Assembly (NCBI RefSeq): GCF_964340395.1 | Contig: NC_135560.1 | Span: 15,144,598 to 15,208,597, forward strand | DNA: 64,000 nt | From: Glandiceps talaboti | Taxonomy: Eukaryota; Hemichordata; Enteropneusta; Spengelidae | Direction: 5' to 3' | Shown here: positions 52,086 through 64,000 of the stretch, piece after piece | How positions within the stretch are numbered: the stretch's first letter is position 1 | Layout: the number at the start of each line of letters is the position of its first letter | Program-made: the position numbers and the translations under genes | The notes under the pieces: model-generated | The model's input: the letters and a program-made list of their open reading frames with translations, nothing else | Databases searched by the model: none | Told to the model about the DNA's origin: nothing

Positions 52086-55000
52086 AAAAAATAACTTGAA
52101 AAATAAACAACTAATATAAGCCTCCGTCTTAAAATAAATGGTAATGCCAAGGTGAAAATATTTACTTAACCTTATGGTATGTGAAGTACCTACACAAAAT
52201 ATTGATTGTCATATTCAAATCACATCCTATCACTCAAAACACATTCTATCACTTATCACGCTAATCTGAGTTCAAGGGCCATTGTCTCTTCAATAGGGAA
52301 AAGTATTAAGTATTAAGGAGTCTTCAACAGTTGTGGACGTGATTCGGCTCATTATTAAAATATCTCCTAAGGTATATATGTCTGAGATATCGTATTGAAT
52401 CTACGAATTCTTTCACTGTGAAAGCTCAATTTCCCCTCATTGGATTGTTAAACGGATGCAGTAGTCTGAATTGCCCACAGCCATCCTTAACATGAGAAGA
52501 GTGTACAACTAAATCAAAGGACTTTCTAATCAACCGTACAAACAATTTTCCAGTCGAGTCTTAATCACCCTCCTAGCTCTTTTTTAATCATTATTCTTCT
52601 TGATTACAAGAGCATGGTGTTCCATCTGTCGGTCTGCATCAACATATTACGGAGTTAAGACGGGAACAAGGAACGTTATATTGTATTTCAGAAATGGCTA
52701 AATCGATTCCTTGACTCGAATTCTTAAATGTGTAGGCCGCATAGGAAAGTGTATTGGGGAAATGTTCATTAGTGAAACAACACTATTCCATTTGTAATTC
52801 TACGACATAACCTGAATCGATCAAATTTCAACTTAATTTGATTCTAATAGACAGCCGGGAAAGTAATTATTGAGAAAGTAATTATTTGCCGAAAAATAAC
52901 ACATGCTCTCTGAAATGACGTTCGATCGCTAAGTAAAAAAAAAACCTGGAGACAGTAGTAAAATCGAAACAAGTACTTTTAATATCCGCCAACCAGTTTA
53001 ACGTTGACTTTTTACTAAAGCGAATTATCAATATTTATAGAAAAGCGAATGCAAATGACTTGTGGGTAGTATTGATTATGTTGTTTCATTTGTAAATAAA
53101 AACCCACACATACGCTAAAACATTTCAAAAGCCTTCTAAATAAACAAAGGGCAAGAGTTGTGTATATCCACTACATAATTTAAGGCAATTATCCATTGGA
53201 ATGGATGCATATAAAGTTGCGACGCATATTATTGGTAGTAGTAGAACAATGATAATCGAAATAACGAGATATATTCTGAAAGTCTTAGATAGTCAGAAAA
53301 TAAATCAGTAAATGTCATTAGCGGAACCATGCTCCACAGGTTTTCAAATTATAACAGCTATTATTTATATCGAGCTTGTAAGAGAAATAACATAATGTCT
53401 AGTCTTTATATTACCATGGGAATACCACGAAACTAACTTCTTCAGTTACATTAATACTCAAGTACCTCGATCACCAACGCCCTGAAGGGAATTTTATCTT
53501 ATCGTGCTTGTATTATTAGCGACTGCTCACCTCACGTTTTGTTTAAGTGGTGTAACATATACAACATGATATATGATTCTACTGATACGATTGGAATAGT
53601 TGATGGGTCAGAAGGGGCTTCGGTCATAGCACATGTCAGCCTGTATTCTTTGACTAGGACCACCAAGAATTAGAGCTGTGGGCACCTATTCCCGTCACGT
53701 GCACAAACAGTGTCAGGATCTTTAAGGTTTTTCGACTTTGTTGCACATTACTGCCAATATATACAGCAGATGTACGCCAATCGAATCAAAGACTTTATTT
53801 TGAAGAGTAAATCGTAATCTTGTAATTTTGTTGTGCTTAATGATGGTAAAACGTGACCGGGACGTACGTGCTCCCCTGTAGTCAATTGTGAACGACACAT
53901 CACACGCTTCTTAAAGAGTAATACTGAAATATTTGTTCTAGACTCAACAGCATCATTACCTTGCATACTCCCAATTCTTGTACAAACTGCTGACAGCTAT
54001 GAAGTAATTTTGCTCATTAGATTCCTATGGCAATATTGAAGGTAAACAGAAAAAAAACAACACTTAACATTCGTCAAATTCTTTCTTGAGGAGAACGTCC
54101 TTCCACCAGAGTCTACGTGACATGAATTTGTTATCGTATCATTAAACCCGTTAATTATCTCTTACAGTCACTCTAACGTAGTGGTTGTAGCCAAACGAGG
54201 GTACAGCAAGAATTACAAAATATCTTGAAGTCAATGAGAAGTCTGCAATTTTCCGTTTAACAGGAATTCGTTAAAATCATAAGCTGATTTTGGACATCGT
54301 TGATGGTCGGTTCATCATGCCTTGGTTTTCAACGACTATGATTTGACCATTATGAGAAATTACACAGCTCCTCGCCAAATTAACTCCTAAAGCAAGATGA
54401 TTTAACTAGATTAAAGTAAGGGTTGATGTGTAACTAGGTACGTGCAATGATAACATGTCGGGAAGAAACAACGGTTACCGTACAAGTCAGAATCATACAA
54501 AATTAATTTCAGCACCGCCTCACGCAGAAGAGCAATGGTCATGGATGACGATTCCTCACCTATGTTTACTTAGAGTAGGAGAATGGTATTGTAACGTTAC
54601 TTATTACATTTTCAAGCGAATTAATACGTCACATATTACAGGGAATGAAACTGTTGCCGTTCATTTAATTATTTTCTTAGCTAGAGGTAGGAGTTAGGCT
54701 AGTCCCCACCCCCAACCCCACCCCCCCAAAAAAAAGAAGAAGAAAAAGAAGAAAAGATTGGTTGTGGTCAGGACAGTCTGTCTACAATGATGTGACCACG
54801 GAGAATTTCTTTTTTTTTCTTTTTCTTTTTTTAATTCTCAAGAAACCTGTCACTCAGTCTATGGCAGTTACTTTTCTTTTTATTTACTACTTTCGTTTGC
54901 TTGTGATTGGCTCTGTAGTTGTATCCACTGAAGTAAGTAGGGGGTTATTTGTGTGTTTCACCATGAATCTGCAGACTGCACGGGCTGGACAAACACAAAA

Positions 55001-58000
55001 ACGACAGACACGAGGGTATTTAAGTCATGCGTGCGCTGACCAGAAACATCTTTCTTGCCTTATAACACGTTTCTTGACAACACGCCACGAGGGGATATTA
55101 TGAAATGTATCTGGACAGGAAGAAGAGATGTTGTATTGTTTGGGATGAAAGCTTCATAACGAGAAAATAGCAGACGTGATTGAGGTGAACGGATTCAGCA
55201 GTGTAGAGACAAGACAAATGTCTTCATAATTAGTTGACATATATCATGATAGCTAACCTTTCTTGTGTGTAATATTTTGATTTGAGAACATATCTCCAAC
55301 CATCATTGCTGTAAGCGTTCGATTAGTCATAGCGTTTTGCGAAGACTATACATATACCTATCACCATATTCAAAACTGAATTTGAAAAAAAAACACTCAT
55401 TAATATATTCTCATTTGGGTAATGTTGAAGTGGAATTGGAATAGCCTATTATATAACATACGTCGTTCAATGAATAGATTCAAGAGACTATAAGTTTCAC
55501 CAGAAAACATTCGAAGTTTCTCGCTTATAAATACACAGATATCCGTAAATAGGTATCGAAGGCTATAACGACAAGCGAAATTACCTCTTAATTTACGTAC
55601 TAATTCGGCCAGTTTTGATAGATCGATACGTTAAAGTCACAAAAGGAAAGTCTCCGTTTCCATCAATTTGTGTTTTTTATTGGTTCGTTAAATTAAACGA
55701 GTGGCCACTTTATTGCTGGGTATAGGTGTTCAGTCGCAATTGTCATCATTTTTCCAACTCTAATTTCTGTAATTATATCATTTTACAAGTGTATTGATCG
55801 AATTGCTGAAATGATTAGGCAATTTAATTTCTTCACTTATTCCAGTTTGATAATTATGTGAGGGATACCCTCAGGAAACCGTTTCCTATAATCCGCAAGG
55901 TCATTCATATACTTTTACAGCTGGAAACACGAAAGGTCTCACATGTCATTTGCAACCGCAATATGTGACTTGTGATTTTCCTCTGCTTTCGAGCTATACA
56001 TCAATTACGTCGTTGTGGGTCAAAGGTCGACACTGGCAACTATTCTTGTGCAGTATAATAACAGATATTCTAATGTGTGGGTCTCGAGGACATGTCTTAA
56101 TATCTCCCAACGTGCTCCTTCTATTTAGATAAGGAGAACACAAATTTTGCAAGGTATTAAGTGAAAGTCAAACATACTTTCAGATAAACAATCACCATGA
56201 AACAGTGGCCGCAAGATTTATGTTACCCTAGGGCAAGGAGTAAATTATGTAGCTGGTTCCATGCGATTTGTTGTACACTAGACACTGAGGCGGGCGTTAT
56301 AGAATTTATTATTTATAAACTTTTAACAAACTGATTTAAACAATCTAAATATATTTATATCCCCTGCAGTGTACGCTGACCTGACGGGTAAAGTTCGTGA
56401 TAGTCACATTATGTCTTCCGTGACCTAACACTCTAGTTTGCAAAACCTTTGAATTTGAAATTGAATCGACCAGTTTGCGTTAAGAGCAAATTGTTCATGT
56501 TAAACCCGAACGCGTTCACAAATTGTTCTTCTCAACGTCTCATGGTATTGATAGAATCGTTCAGTTACATTGTGGTGTTGCATGACATACTGAAAAGATC
56601 TCACCAAGACAATGTTATATTTTGGATTCCGACAGCTTAATACACACTCTATGTGACAGTTAAACAATTTTATCAACTTGTGGAATGGTTTTAATTGACA
56701 TATATTTCAAATTTGTCTCCACCGGCGATCTTATATATTTCTGAAAATCAGCTTATTCGAAAACATAAGAAGGTATTGGTCTGTGTCATTCAACACTTGA
56801 AAGAAGACATATTGACTATAGAAAGGTAATGCATACATATAACGTTCATAAATTAGTCATAACTGACAGTTATAGTACGGCTCCCTGCCTGTTTGATGGA
56901 TATGACAGTACACTTTTGGGACAATGTCTATTTATCGCCTCAACAAAATACCTGATGACTGCATGCCCCCAAACGTGTCAAGGTAAAACCATTAAGCTGC
57001 TGGGGAGCCGTACTATAACCAACTTGAGATATACTACTAATTCGACGGCGGGAACTTTATTACATTTTTTTATTAGCATGTTGTAATTAGCGTCATGCAG
57101 TATGTTACATAACCCCTGTACAATACAATTACTCGTTAACTTATTGATGAAATTGCTCCATGCCATAGTCGTTAAACACTGGGTCTAATGATTGTAACCC
57201 AGCAAAGGTATACAATTTTGCAGTTTTTTAAAGCACACATTACTTCAATAACAAGCAGACAAATAAAAACGAATTCTTAGGAGAGACAGCGTGTTTACAA
57301 GTTTACGAGCAAACCGTTTCGTGGTGATGGTTAACAAGATTGCAGACAGTTTCAATGAGAGTTAACAAGATTGGGGACAAATAAGACTAGAATGTTCTGT
57401 TATTGGTAGAAAATAAACAGGGTTTGAACAATGGGGATGAGTTGAGGGGGAGTTTAAAAACGGTTACGTGTGGCCAATTTAAGATTGCAAAGCAACCAAC
57501 TAAACATCCCCAAACATTGTAACCTGCTTTCCCTTTTAATGACGTTATCTAAAGAAAACAGGGAGCATGCTTAATTTTTTAAACACAAGGTTCCTGTGCA
57601 GCTTTCCTACCAAGTGAATTGGATGTGTCCGTAGATAGAGAAACAATGCTCTTTCCCGATATGATACAGCCTAATCGATTTACTATATTAAACAACTCCA
57701 ATGTATACAAAGTTTCTGAAAGTCGGCTATGCTTGTTTATCTGCCGACAAAGTGAATGTATATGAAAACGTTCTGTCCAGATGGTATATTGTTTGTGATA
57801 TAAGTACAATGGGGGAACGTTTGCACTGAATTTATAGCCTTAGATATTTGAACTCACTTAAGTGCCTGACAACTAAGTTTACATTCTCACGACTTGTGCT
57901 AAAATACAGTAGAAATGCTATTCCAATAAATTGTGCATATGGAATTACTACCGGATGACTGTTCCAGCTGTCTTTCAATAAATTAATACAACGATATTTC

Positions 58001-58719
58001 CGCTCTTCAATCACATGGTCAAAAACTTTCTCCAGATGCCAGATTTTAATGATTGGGAATTGAATATGCTAATATACCACAATATTGTTATTATATAATC
58101 TCACGACTGTACGGAATGTTATTGTCGTGCTACGCATACATACTCAAATGGTTTCTGAAAGGAGTTCCGTAACATTCTCAATGCCCAAATACAAAGGGAT
58201 TATTGTACTTTGATAAAGTGTTATATAAGATACGTAAATGAAAGGGAAAAATCACTATAAAAAGTTTGAAATCGCCTAAGAGTAACCTTTAAACATGGTT
58301 AAGCATATAGGTGTGAACCAAATGAAGCCTTGGGGAAAACCTAGGTAGTTTTAATACCAATTCAATTCGATCCTAATCAGACCTATATTTAAGTCATACG
58401 TAAAGGTCAGTTTCTTGATGTGTAAGCTAATTTAACAGTCTGGGCATTGATTACACTCGAATGTACAGTGCAGATGTTTACGAACGCTGTGCTGTGAGTG
58501 TACTCTGTACGTAGATGTTACCAAAAGTCCATCGTATTGGTTTATCGTGTCATTTTTAAAAACTTGGAATGGCTTAAGTTATTACAGCGAACTCGAGAAT
58601 ACTGAGAGATATAATGTATAATGTGCAACACTCAGCCAAAGCAGATAAAACAAGTCAGTAACAAACTAGTGTACCATCTGTAGATTCTACATCGAACACG
58701 TGGAACACTGGACAACCAC
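52086..58719. other. Long intergenic stretch, mostly unique AT-rich sequence
   Basis: No gene is supported. Minor items: a C-rich tract at 54704-54727 (see its own entry), a 13-nt direct repeat GTTAACAAGATTG near 57330 and 57362, and the word GAAAGTAATTATT repeated in tandem near 52857-52887. Reading frames are up to 113 codons (54762-55103, +, rich in Phe from a T tract) and show no family motifs. Confidence 0.55.
54704..54727 (-). other. Potential G-quadruplex tract on the minus strand
   Basis: Four C runs of 4, 5, 4 and 7 bases are separated by one or two A (or AA). Read on the minus strand, they give four G tracts of at least four with one- to two-base loops, the classic intramolecular quadruplex pattern. 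An A8 run and a GAAGAAGAAAAAG purine stretch follow on the plus strand. Confidence 0.6.
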
Positions 58720-58775
<56 letters not shown>

Positions 58776-58776
58776 G
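58720..58776 (+). repeat. (TTG)n trinucleotide microsatellite
   Basis: About 19 uninterrupted copies of TTG are followed by GAGGGAGGGG. The purity suggests recent expansion and likely length variation between individuals. Confidence 0.95.
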
Positions 58777-60779
58777 AGGGAGGGGTTTACTTTTGACAAA
58801 AGTTTTTTTTACAGTTACAGTTAATAAGAAAACTAAAATGTTATATTTTAGAGAGAGAAACCCTTAATTTTCTGATTCTGACTCCGAAAACTATCATCAA
58901 CTGTTTATGGAACACGTACTGAAGGAGCATTCTATTACATAATCAAACTTGTAAAGGAAGTGTTCGATTTTCAACATGTGTTGAGCCATATAACATTTCT
59001 TGAAAAATTGGAAAATGTACCATTGATTTACAGCAGTATAACATAGAAACGTATGACAAGTAGTTTAAGTGATAAAGAAAGAAACTACCGGAGTAAAAGA
59101 AAGCGAACCGATAAATCAGACCATGAAGTGATTATGGTCTATTACTATCCTACTATATCAGAGTTTTATTCGGCGGCTTGCATTGTGACCATGGATGTGG
59201 TGATTATGTGCAGTAGACGTCCTAACCCTATTCCTGGAAATCTTTGTATATTAATCGTTCTTGAATGCAGCAAGATGAAATCTTCAAAGCGGGATTTACT
59301 CTTCAATGTGGATAACCTTACCTTAATTGTAAAATATAGTTTTTTTTTTAACAAAAACAACTTGGGGATGAAACGAGAGAGTATGCAGGCGGTTAAAGTG
59401 CATGACGTTCGTTGATGAATACTATGCGAGTTTTATTGAATATATGCGTAAACAATCAACTGCTATTGAAGCATTCCAGTATTGTTCTCTAGTTGTGTCA
59501 TTTCAACGCCGAAAACAGCTGGAGTTCACCTCTGCCGTGCCCCGTGTTGAGAATCACCCAGTGGATGGCAATAAAAAGATATCGTAAAGATATGCGTACA
59601 GCAAGGGTTATGAGTTGATTCATATGTAAGCTGAGGACATTTTAATCAAATGTATGAATAAGGTCGAAATGAGCATCTCTGAATTCGTATCATGCTTGTC
59701 ATATGATTGTATTTAATTGAGTAAGTCTTGAATATCGAAGGCTTACATATTTTTTTCGTTTGAACTCACCATTGATAGATATATTAATCAGGGGCTATTT
59801 TCTTCGCACTGTAATTTAGTCTTGCCGTCTCAAACATTACACGCTATAGTCCTTCGTCTACTATTGAATTGGAATCACATATATTCCGCATCACGAAATA
59901 ATAGTTCACCAAGTCACCGATGCGAAAACAGTCTGTTTTTTGAACCATAAAATGGAATTGGATTCTAACATACACGGCCAAAGCGAGGGGCGAGACAATC
60001 ACGTTGAATTTGTTTGTTTCACAGAATATATTCCAATATTACTTTTCCAACTGTTATTACCCACTTGAAGTACATCCCATAATGCAATATTGTTTATTCA
60101 ATCGGGAAGATATCATCGATATACAAGTAATGGAAAATTAATTAATAAAACATCACAAATATTTTAATCTAAAACTTCAGCATTATCTCTGTCTTAATAA
60201 ATATGGGGCATTATAAATTACTTATATAATGGTTTCCAAGGGCATAATATTTTCGGAGAAAGTTAAGTTATTTATTTTTATATATGTGGATTCAATTGTG
60301 TTGTTTTTGTAGGCAAGTCGTGTCTGTTGGCTAAGTTTAGCTCAAGTCAGACAGTAAGGGTGTGCTAGCCACTGTGTGATTATCTTCGAAGGACTATTGA
60401 CGTAAAAAATATACATCCTATCCCCAGTGTCTTATCAATGGATCTACAAGCTTTGCTTTCAAACCACATGTATTAAACATAATATGTTGACAAGCTATGT
60501 GAACGTTATACTGCACAATTGTCGTAAGTAGGGTTTTGCACACAGTGCATACACTTGCAACGACACTTTGTAACCCATAACTTAGGGCAATATTGATACA
60601 ATTTTCATTTCCATACAGAAGCATGGTATCTATGTGAAAAGTCAACTGCGAAGCAATCAATATGTAAATTAGCCACGTCACGGACAGGAAAGTGTCTATC
60701 AACAGTCACCCCTAAAGCATCAATCAAACGTATGCGTTATATTATTTTTAACAGAATATTTCTGGTGATGGTAAATACT
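58777..60779. other. Intergenic stretch without recognised features
   Basis: The longest frame is 59053-59415 (+, 120 codons), with a basic N-terminus (KRKR) and no known domain. No splice context or second exon supports it. I see no repeat or RNA gene. Confidence 0.55.
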
Positions 60780-61240
60780 ATCAAATAACAGCCCGCGGAA
60801 AGGGGAAGAAAAAAAAGTAAATTTGCTGCATTAATATTCATCCTCGGGGCTACATTTGGCAATCAAGAATATGCCTTATAAGTATTTGTTGTCAGGTCGC
60901 CTCATAATTCAAATTCAGCGTATAGCTGCAATTACTACTTGGTCGTGAAATGGCAGACAACATCTTTACGATCCATAAAGGGCTTTGCCGTAGCATCAAT
61001 TAAAATCGGGAAATAAAGTGAATTGGCAATGATGCGTGTTTTCTTTAATTCCACACGTTTTCCCATTGCAAACCGTGCACCTTATCGTATTTACCGAGGA
61101 TTGGGTGAATTGTTCGGAATGACAGCTTTGTTTCCCCCGGGAGAGATAAGCTGATTGATGGACAAGATCGAACACGGGGAATGTTTATCCCCGTGAAAAG
61201 AGATTCCGAGATAGCTTTGACGATACCTTAAATACTACTT
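60780..61240. promoter_or_regulatory. Candidate distal regulatory segment of the GPCR gene (weak)
   Basis: The texture is less simple than in the neighbouring sequence. It has several transcription-factor-like words close together: AGATAAG (GATA type, 61144-61150), TGATTGAT (PBX/HOX type, 61152-61159) and several TAATT cores. There is also a hairpin with arms CACGGGGA (61173-61180) and TCCCCGTG (61188-61195). No coding frame is seen. The call rests on motif density only; conservation has not been tested. Confidence 0.2.
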
Positions 61241-63142
61241 CGCGTGCAAATAATTCTAATAATGCTAACGACACCTGTGGAAAACATAATTCGGAAATAT
61301 GGTCTTCAAGTTGGTCTTTATTTGAAAGGAAGACATTATGAGAAGTATTTCAATATGCTTACATGGAAGTCTTAACAAATATTTTTGGCTTACATATAAA
61401 TTTAAGGCTAATGTTATGCTACTGCATATGTATCGTTCATTTAAAATGTTCTTTGAACACGGATTACTATCATACTACTTAATTTCTCACCATGTTTTAA
61501 ATCTTATTTGAGCATTGACTGGGAATGAAGCGTAGGAATTCGCAAGGAAATAGCCACCCATATTAAGATGCTTCAAATATATTTACTCGTTTAGAGGATT
61601 CACTCGATTCACTGATTCACGTTCATTCTTGCACGTCCCAATATTTTGAAAATTAGTCATTATCAAGTTAAATGTGGTTATTTGAAACGTTCCTCTAGAG
61701 AAAGCGTACGGTCAAAACGCTGCTTCACAGGAGGTCAATTAACTTTCCAAACTAGTAATTATGTTTGAATATCCGTTTGAGCTTAGTCCTTTTGTTGTAC
61801 GTTGTCATGTCCGTATCATGTCAGGTATTGTTCGGTATGTCATTACTTTGTCATAATTAGGTTAAAAGTATCTGCTCTGTAATTTATTCCCTTGTCAAAA
61901 CACAAATCCAATCAGGTTGAAACTGGTAAACAGAAATAACTCGATTACTTTGCGGAAGGAGAGAGTTATTGGTTTCTTTCGCAGAGCGGAAATTTTCGTA
62001 GCGGCGTGTGACAGCTTCAATTCATACAACCCTAACACGCAGATGAAATCGTGTACAAGGTAAAATGTATAGGTGTAAAAGGACATTTAAAGACAGTTGA
62101 TTAGCTCAACGAGGGGTTATTACAAAATCAAAAGCCATTTAGGTCCTTTGAGATGAGAGTGTAGGCCAATTTACGGTGATTCATGTGCACGGCAGTGAGA
62201 AGGAAATTTGGACGGATTGGTGGCCATTGAAAAATATAACGTTTAAATGAATGTGTCGTACCTTGCAATTGTTCGCTTCCTTCGCTTTGACTTACGATCC
62301 GGATATCGCCTACTGATCAAGATGAACGAAGCCAAAGATTACTGCGAGTCGGTATATATGATTATTGATAGTCGAGGAATATACTGCCTTTCTCTTGAAG
62401 GCACATTTGAAAGATGATTTTATGATCCCCAAACATAAAACCTGTCGACCTGAAGTAAGTGCGTTTTGCTTCTTAGTGGCTGACTTATAGCCGTTAATTT
62501 TGCAATTCTTTTGATTTGTCGTGCCAAGGAAACTAAAAAAGGATTTACACGCATTTTTAGTATCCGGGAATGAATCTGAGACTAGCTGTAAAAATATAGG
62601 AAACAATCTGTGCATTGAGCAGACTTTTCAATGAGAAGACAGACGCGTACGGATAGCTTAACTGACATAGGTGGCGATGTTTGCAGGTTCAATACAGCTA
62701 AAGTCGGCGAGGCTGTCGACTGTCTATTCACCTAAGATATATCTTGTATCATCGACATGTGAATGTGAATATATTGGGGGGGGGGGGGAAAGATTTTACT
62801 TGGGTAAAGTAATTATTCATATCTCGTTTGGGTGTTTTCAGGCGTCACAACAGTTCGATTTCAATCAGTGACCGGCAACGACACACCTGTTAATTAACTC
62901 GGACATGGGAATATGTGCAAAACAATAATATTGAATAAAAAAGCGAATTTCCCTCTTTCAGTTCACTACTTCTTTATATTTAGATTTCAACATGCAAACT
63001 ATAAATTATACGTTATGTATGTAAAAACAATACACAGAGGTAAATTAAATGACTGAATTCACTAAGGACTGGCCTGTTTTCAAGTTATAACTTGGGATTC
63101 TCTGGTTAATGCTTCCATAAAAGCAGTGGTAACGAGTATCTA
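61241..63142. other. Upstream flank of the GPCR promoter, no gene seen
   Basis: This is mostly unique AT-rich sequence with no reading frame that looks like a protein. It contains a run of 13 G at 62776-62788. The longest frame (62310-62615, minus strand, about 100 codons) has no recognisable motif and is treated as chance. Confidence 0.6.
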
Positions 63143-63156
63143 CTACGCATGCGTAG
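63143..63156. promoter_or_regulatory. 14-bp palindrome with NRF1-like core upstream of the promoter
   Basis: CTACGCATGCGTAG is a perfect palindrome about 130 bp upstream of the TATA box. Its core TACGCATGCGTA is close to the NRF1 consensus YGCGCATGCGCR, with A/T in place of the outer G/C. The position suits a promoter-proximal element, but function is inferred. Confidence 0.35.
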
Positions 63157-63283
63157 AGTATTATTGTGGAGAAACATGTTACGTGTCTTCAGGAATATTA
63201 ACAACTACCGCGGATTCATCGATATCTCCACACGGCCCGAACCTAATTATGCACGGATGGACGAATACGCTCTCGATGTTCGG

Positions 63284-63292
63284 TATATAAAG
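63284..63292 (+). promoter_or_regulatory. TATA box of the GPCR gene
   Basis: TATATAAAG is a near-consensus metazoan TATA box in a locally less AT-rich context, 346 bp upstream of the receptor ATG. Transcription would be expected to start about 25-32 bp downstream, around 63310-63322. The start site itself is not determined here, and I see no strong initiator consensus. Confidence 0.55.
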
Positions 63293-63314
63293 CTCGCAGT
63301 TTATGTATGAGCAT

Positions 63315-63637
63315 TATAGTTTCACCGCTAACCACCAACACGCAGGCTACAGTTCACATCGTGTATAACATCATGTGGTACACTGTTGCACTGTTGAGTG
63401 TTTGAATGTAGAGTGAAGGATGGAGTCGTAAATGGAGTAAGCTATATCGCCCAGTACTAGTGTACGGGGTAGGAATTTGAAGGCCACAGAGGCGTTAAGT
63501 GCGACTCTTGCTGACGTTAAGAGCGTTGCTCTGCTGTGAAGTAGTGTTTGGATCTTTAAACAGTTCCACTCAAGACCAATCGAAGGAATCGGACCCCGGA
63601 CCCGATCTATTTGTATCGAAACTTAACATCTGTTATT
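63315..63637 (+). other. Probable 5' leader of the GPCR with four short uORFs
   Basis: Between the expected start site and the receptor ATG there are exactly four upstream ATGs, all closed before the main start. They are 63373-63405 (10 codons plus stop), 63406-63411 (ATG directly followed by TAG), 63420-63431 (three codons plus stop) and 63432-63440 (two codons plus stop). uORFs 1 and 2 abut with no gap, as do 3 and 4. Such leaders usually lower translation and may stall ribosomes. An acceptor-like sequence (TCTTTAAACAG, ending at 63562) leaves open that part of the leader is an intron. Confidence 0.45.
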
Positions 63638-64000
63638 ATGTTGTTTAACTACACGACGCCGTGTCCAAACATGAGTACATGTACCAATAATGCTACCAAC
63701 GAGAGGTATCAAGTGGCGGACTACAACCGTGAACTTCGGCAAGTAACTATGGCACTGTTGTTCATTCTATCTGTGACTGGTAACGTCGCTGTCTTCGTGT
63801 GGATGTGGTTCAACCGTCGCGCCAAAGCCCGCATACACACGTATATGGTGCATCTTTGTACGGCTGACCTACTAGTGGCTTTCTTTGCTCTATTGTCTCA
63901 AATAATAGTCGAGCTTATCGCAGGCAGATGGCTGATCGGGGAAGTTGGTTGCAGACTCTTCAAAACTATACAGTCGGCTACACTATTCGCTTCATCCAGT
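63638..64000 (+). CDS. Class A (rhodopsin-like) GPCR, vasopressin/oxytocin-receptor-like, first coding exon, truncated by the window end
   Basis: The frame codes 121 residues and is still open at the window end. It would be a seven-transmembrane receptor of the plasma membrane coupling a peptide ligand to G proteins. The N-terminus is short and has sequons NYT (4-6), NMS (11-13) and NAT (18-20). TM1 is about residues 36-58 and holds the GN pair with N49 (position 1.50). The first intracellular loop is basic (NRRAKAR). TM2 is about 68-92 with the HLCTADLLVAFF motif and D77 (2.50). ECL1 contains the conserved W98. C105 fits the TM3 disulfide cysteine (3.25), followed by CRLFKTIQ and LFASS. The ADLLVAFF, LSQ, CRL.K.Q and FAS pattern resembles vasopressin/oxytocin receptors, which are related to the GnRH and neuropeptide-S receptor groups. 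The subfamily is inferred; GPCR identity is firm. The ATG is the first in frame after the stop at 63557-63559 and has A at -3. No signal peptide is evident, as is common in this family. The DRY motif and TM4-7 lie beyond the window. Confidence 0.9.
   Translation, partial: MLFNYTTPCPNMSTCTNNATNERYQVADYNRELRQVTMALLFILSVTGNVAVFVWMWFNRRAKARIHTYMVHLCTADLLVAFFALLSQIIVELIAGRWLIGEVGCRLFKTIQSATLFASSS

Noticed and set aside
54762-55103. 113-codon frame with a strongly hydrophobic stretch resembling a membrane segment
   Set aside because: The hydrophobic part is a T-rich tract (poly-Phe/Leu); nothing else in the frame looks like a protein family.
59053-59415. 120-codon plus-strand frame with a basic N-terminus
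   Set aside because: No recognisable domain, no splice support and no neighbouring exons; AT-rich DNA of this length produces such frames by chance.

Overview
This is AT-rich nuclear DNA from an animal, most likely a marine invertebrate (mollusc, brachiopod, hemichordate or cephalochordate grade). The evidence is the lack of bacterial-style coding density, a TATA-type promoter ahead of a neuropeptide-type rhodopsin-family GPCR, very long non-coding stretches, and abundant tetra- and pentanucleotide microsatellites with MITE-like and foldback repeats. The exact phylum cannot be fixed from the sequence.

Only one protein-coding gene is well supported. At the right edge (63638-64000, running off the window) lies the first coding exon of a class A GPCR. 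It carries N-glycosylation sites, TM1, TM2, ECL1 and the start of TM3, and it looks closest to the vasopressin/oxytocin receptor group, which is related to the GnRH and neuropeptide-S receptor groups. A TATA box near 63284 and a leader with four tiny upstream ORFs precede it. The remaining ~63 kb is either its upstream intergenic region or introns of genes not visible here. I found no tRNA, rRNA, reverse transcriptase or transposase reading frame.

From left to right: 1-12 kb holds an octamer-like degenerate repeat (1.6-1.9 kb), an ATGT array (3.4 kb), a ~43-bp minisatellite (4.8-5.2 kb), a perfect hairpin (6.2 kb) and a second minisatellite locus (11.3-11.7 kb). 12-33 kb is dominated by microsatellites: ACAT, a compound pentanucleotide block at 21 kb, AACAC arrays, a CTGT/CCGT mosaic at 28 kb and a 650-bp trinucleotide tract at 32 kb. 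It also holds a foldback element at 30.8 kb and two copies of a dispersed repeat at 13.6 and 25.6 kb. 33-49 kb holds a perfect 31-bp palindrome, the third minisatellite locus in inverted orientation, a 66-bp minisatellite, a self-complementary compound microsatellite at 40.7 kb and two copies of a MITE-like element at 38.9 and 48.5 kb. 49-63 kb is mostly unique sequence with a few low-confidence exon or enhancer candidates.

The most interesting non-obvious structure is the ~43-bp minisatellite family. Two of its three loci look like foldback (FB-like) elements, with tandem-repeat arms facing each other. Nearly all reading frames over 90 codons are artefacts of microsatellites whose period avoids stop codons.
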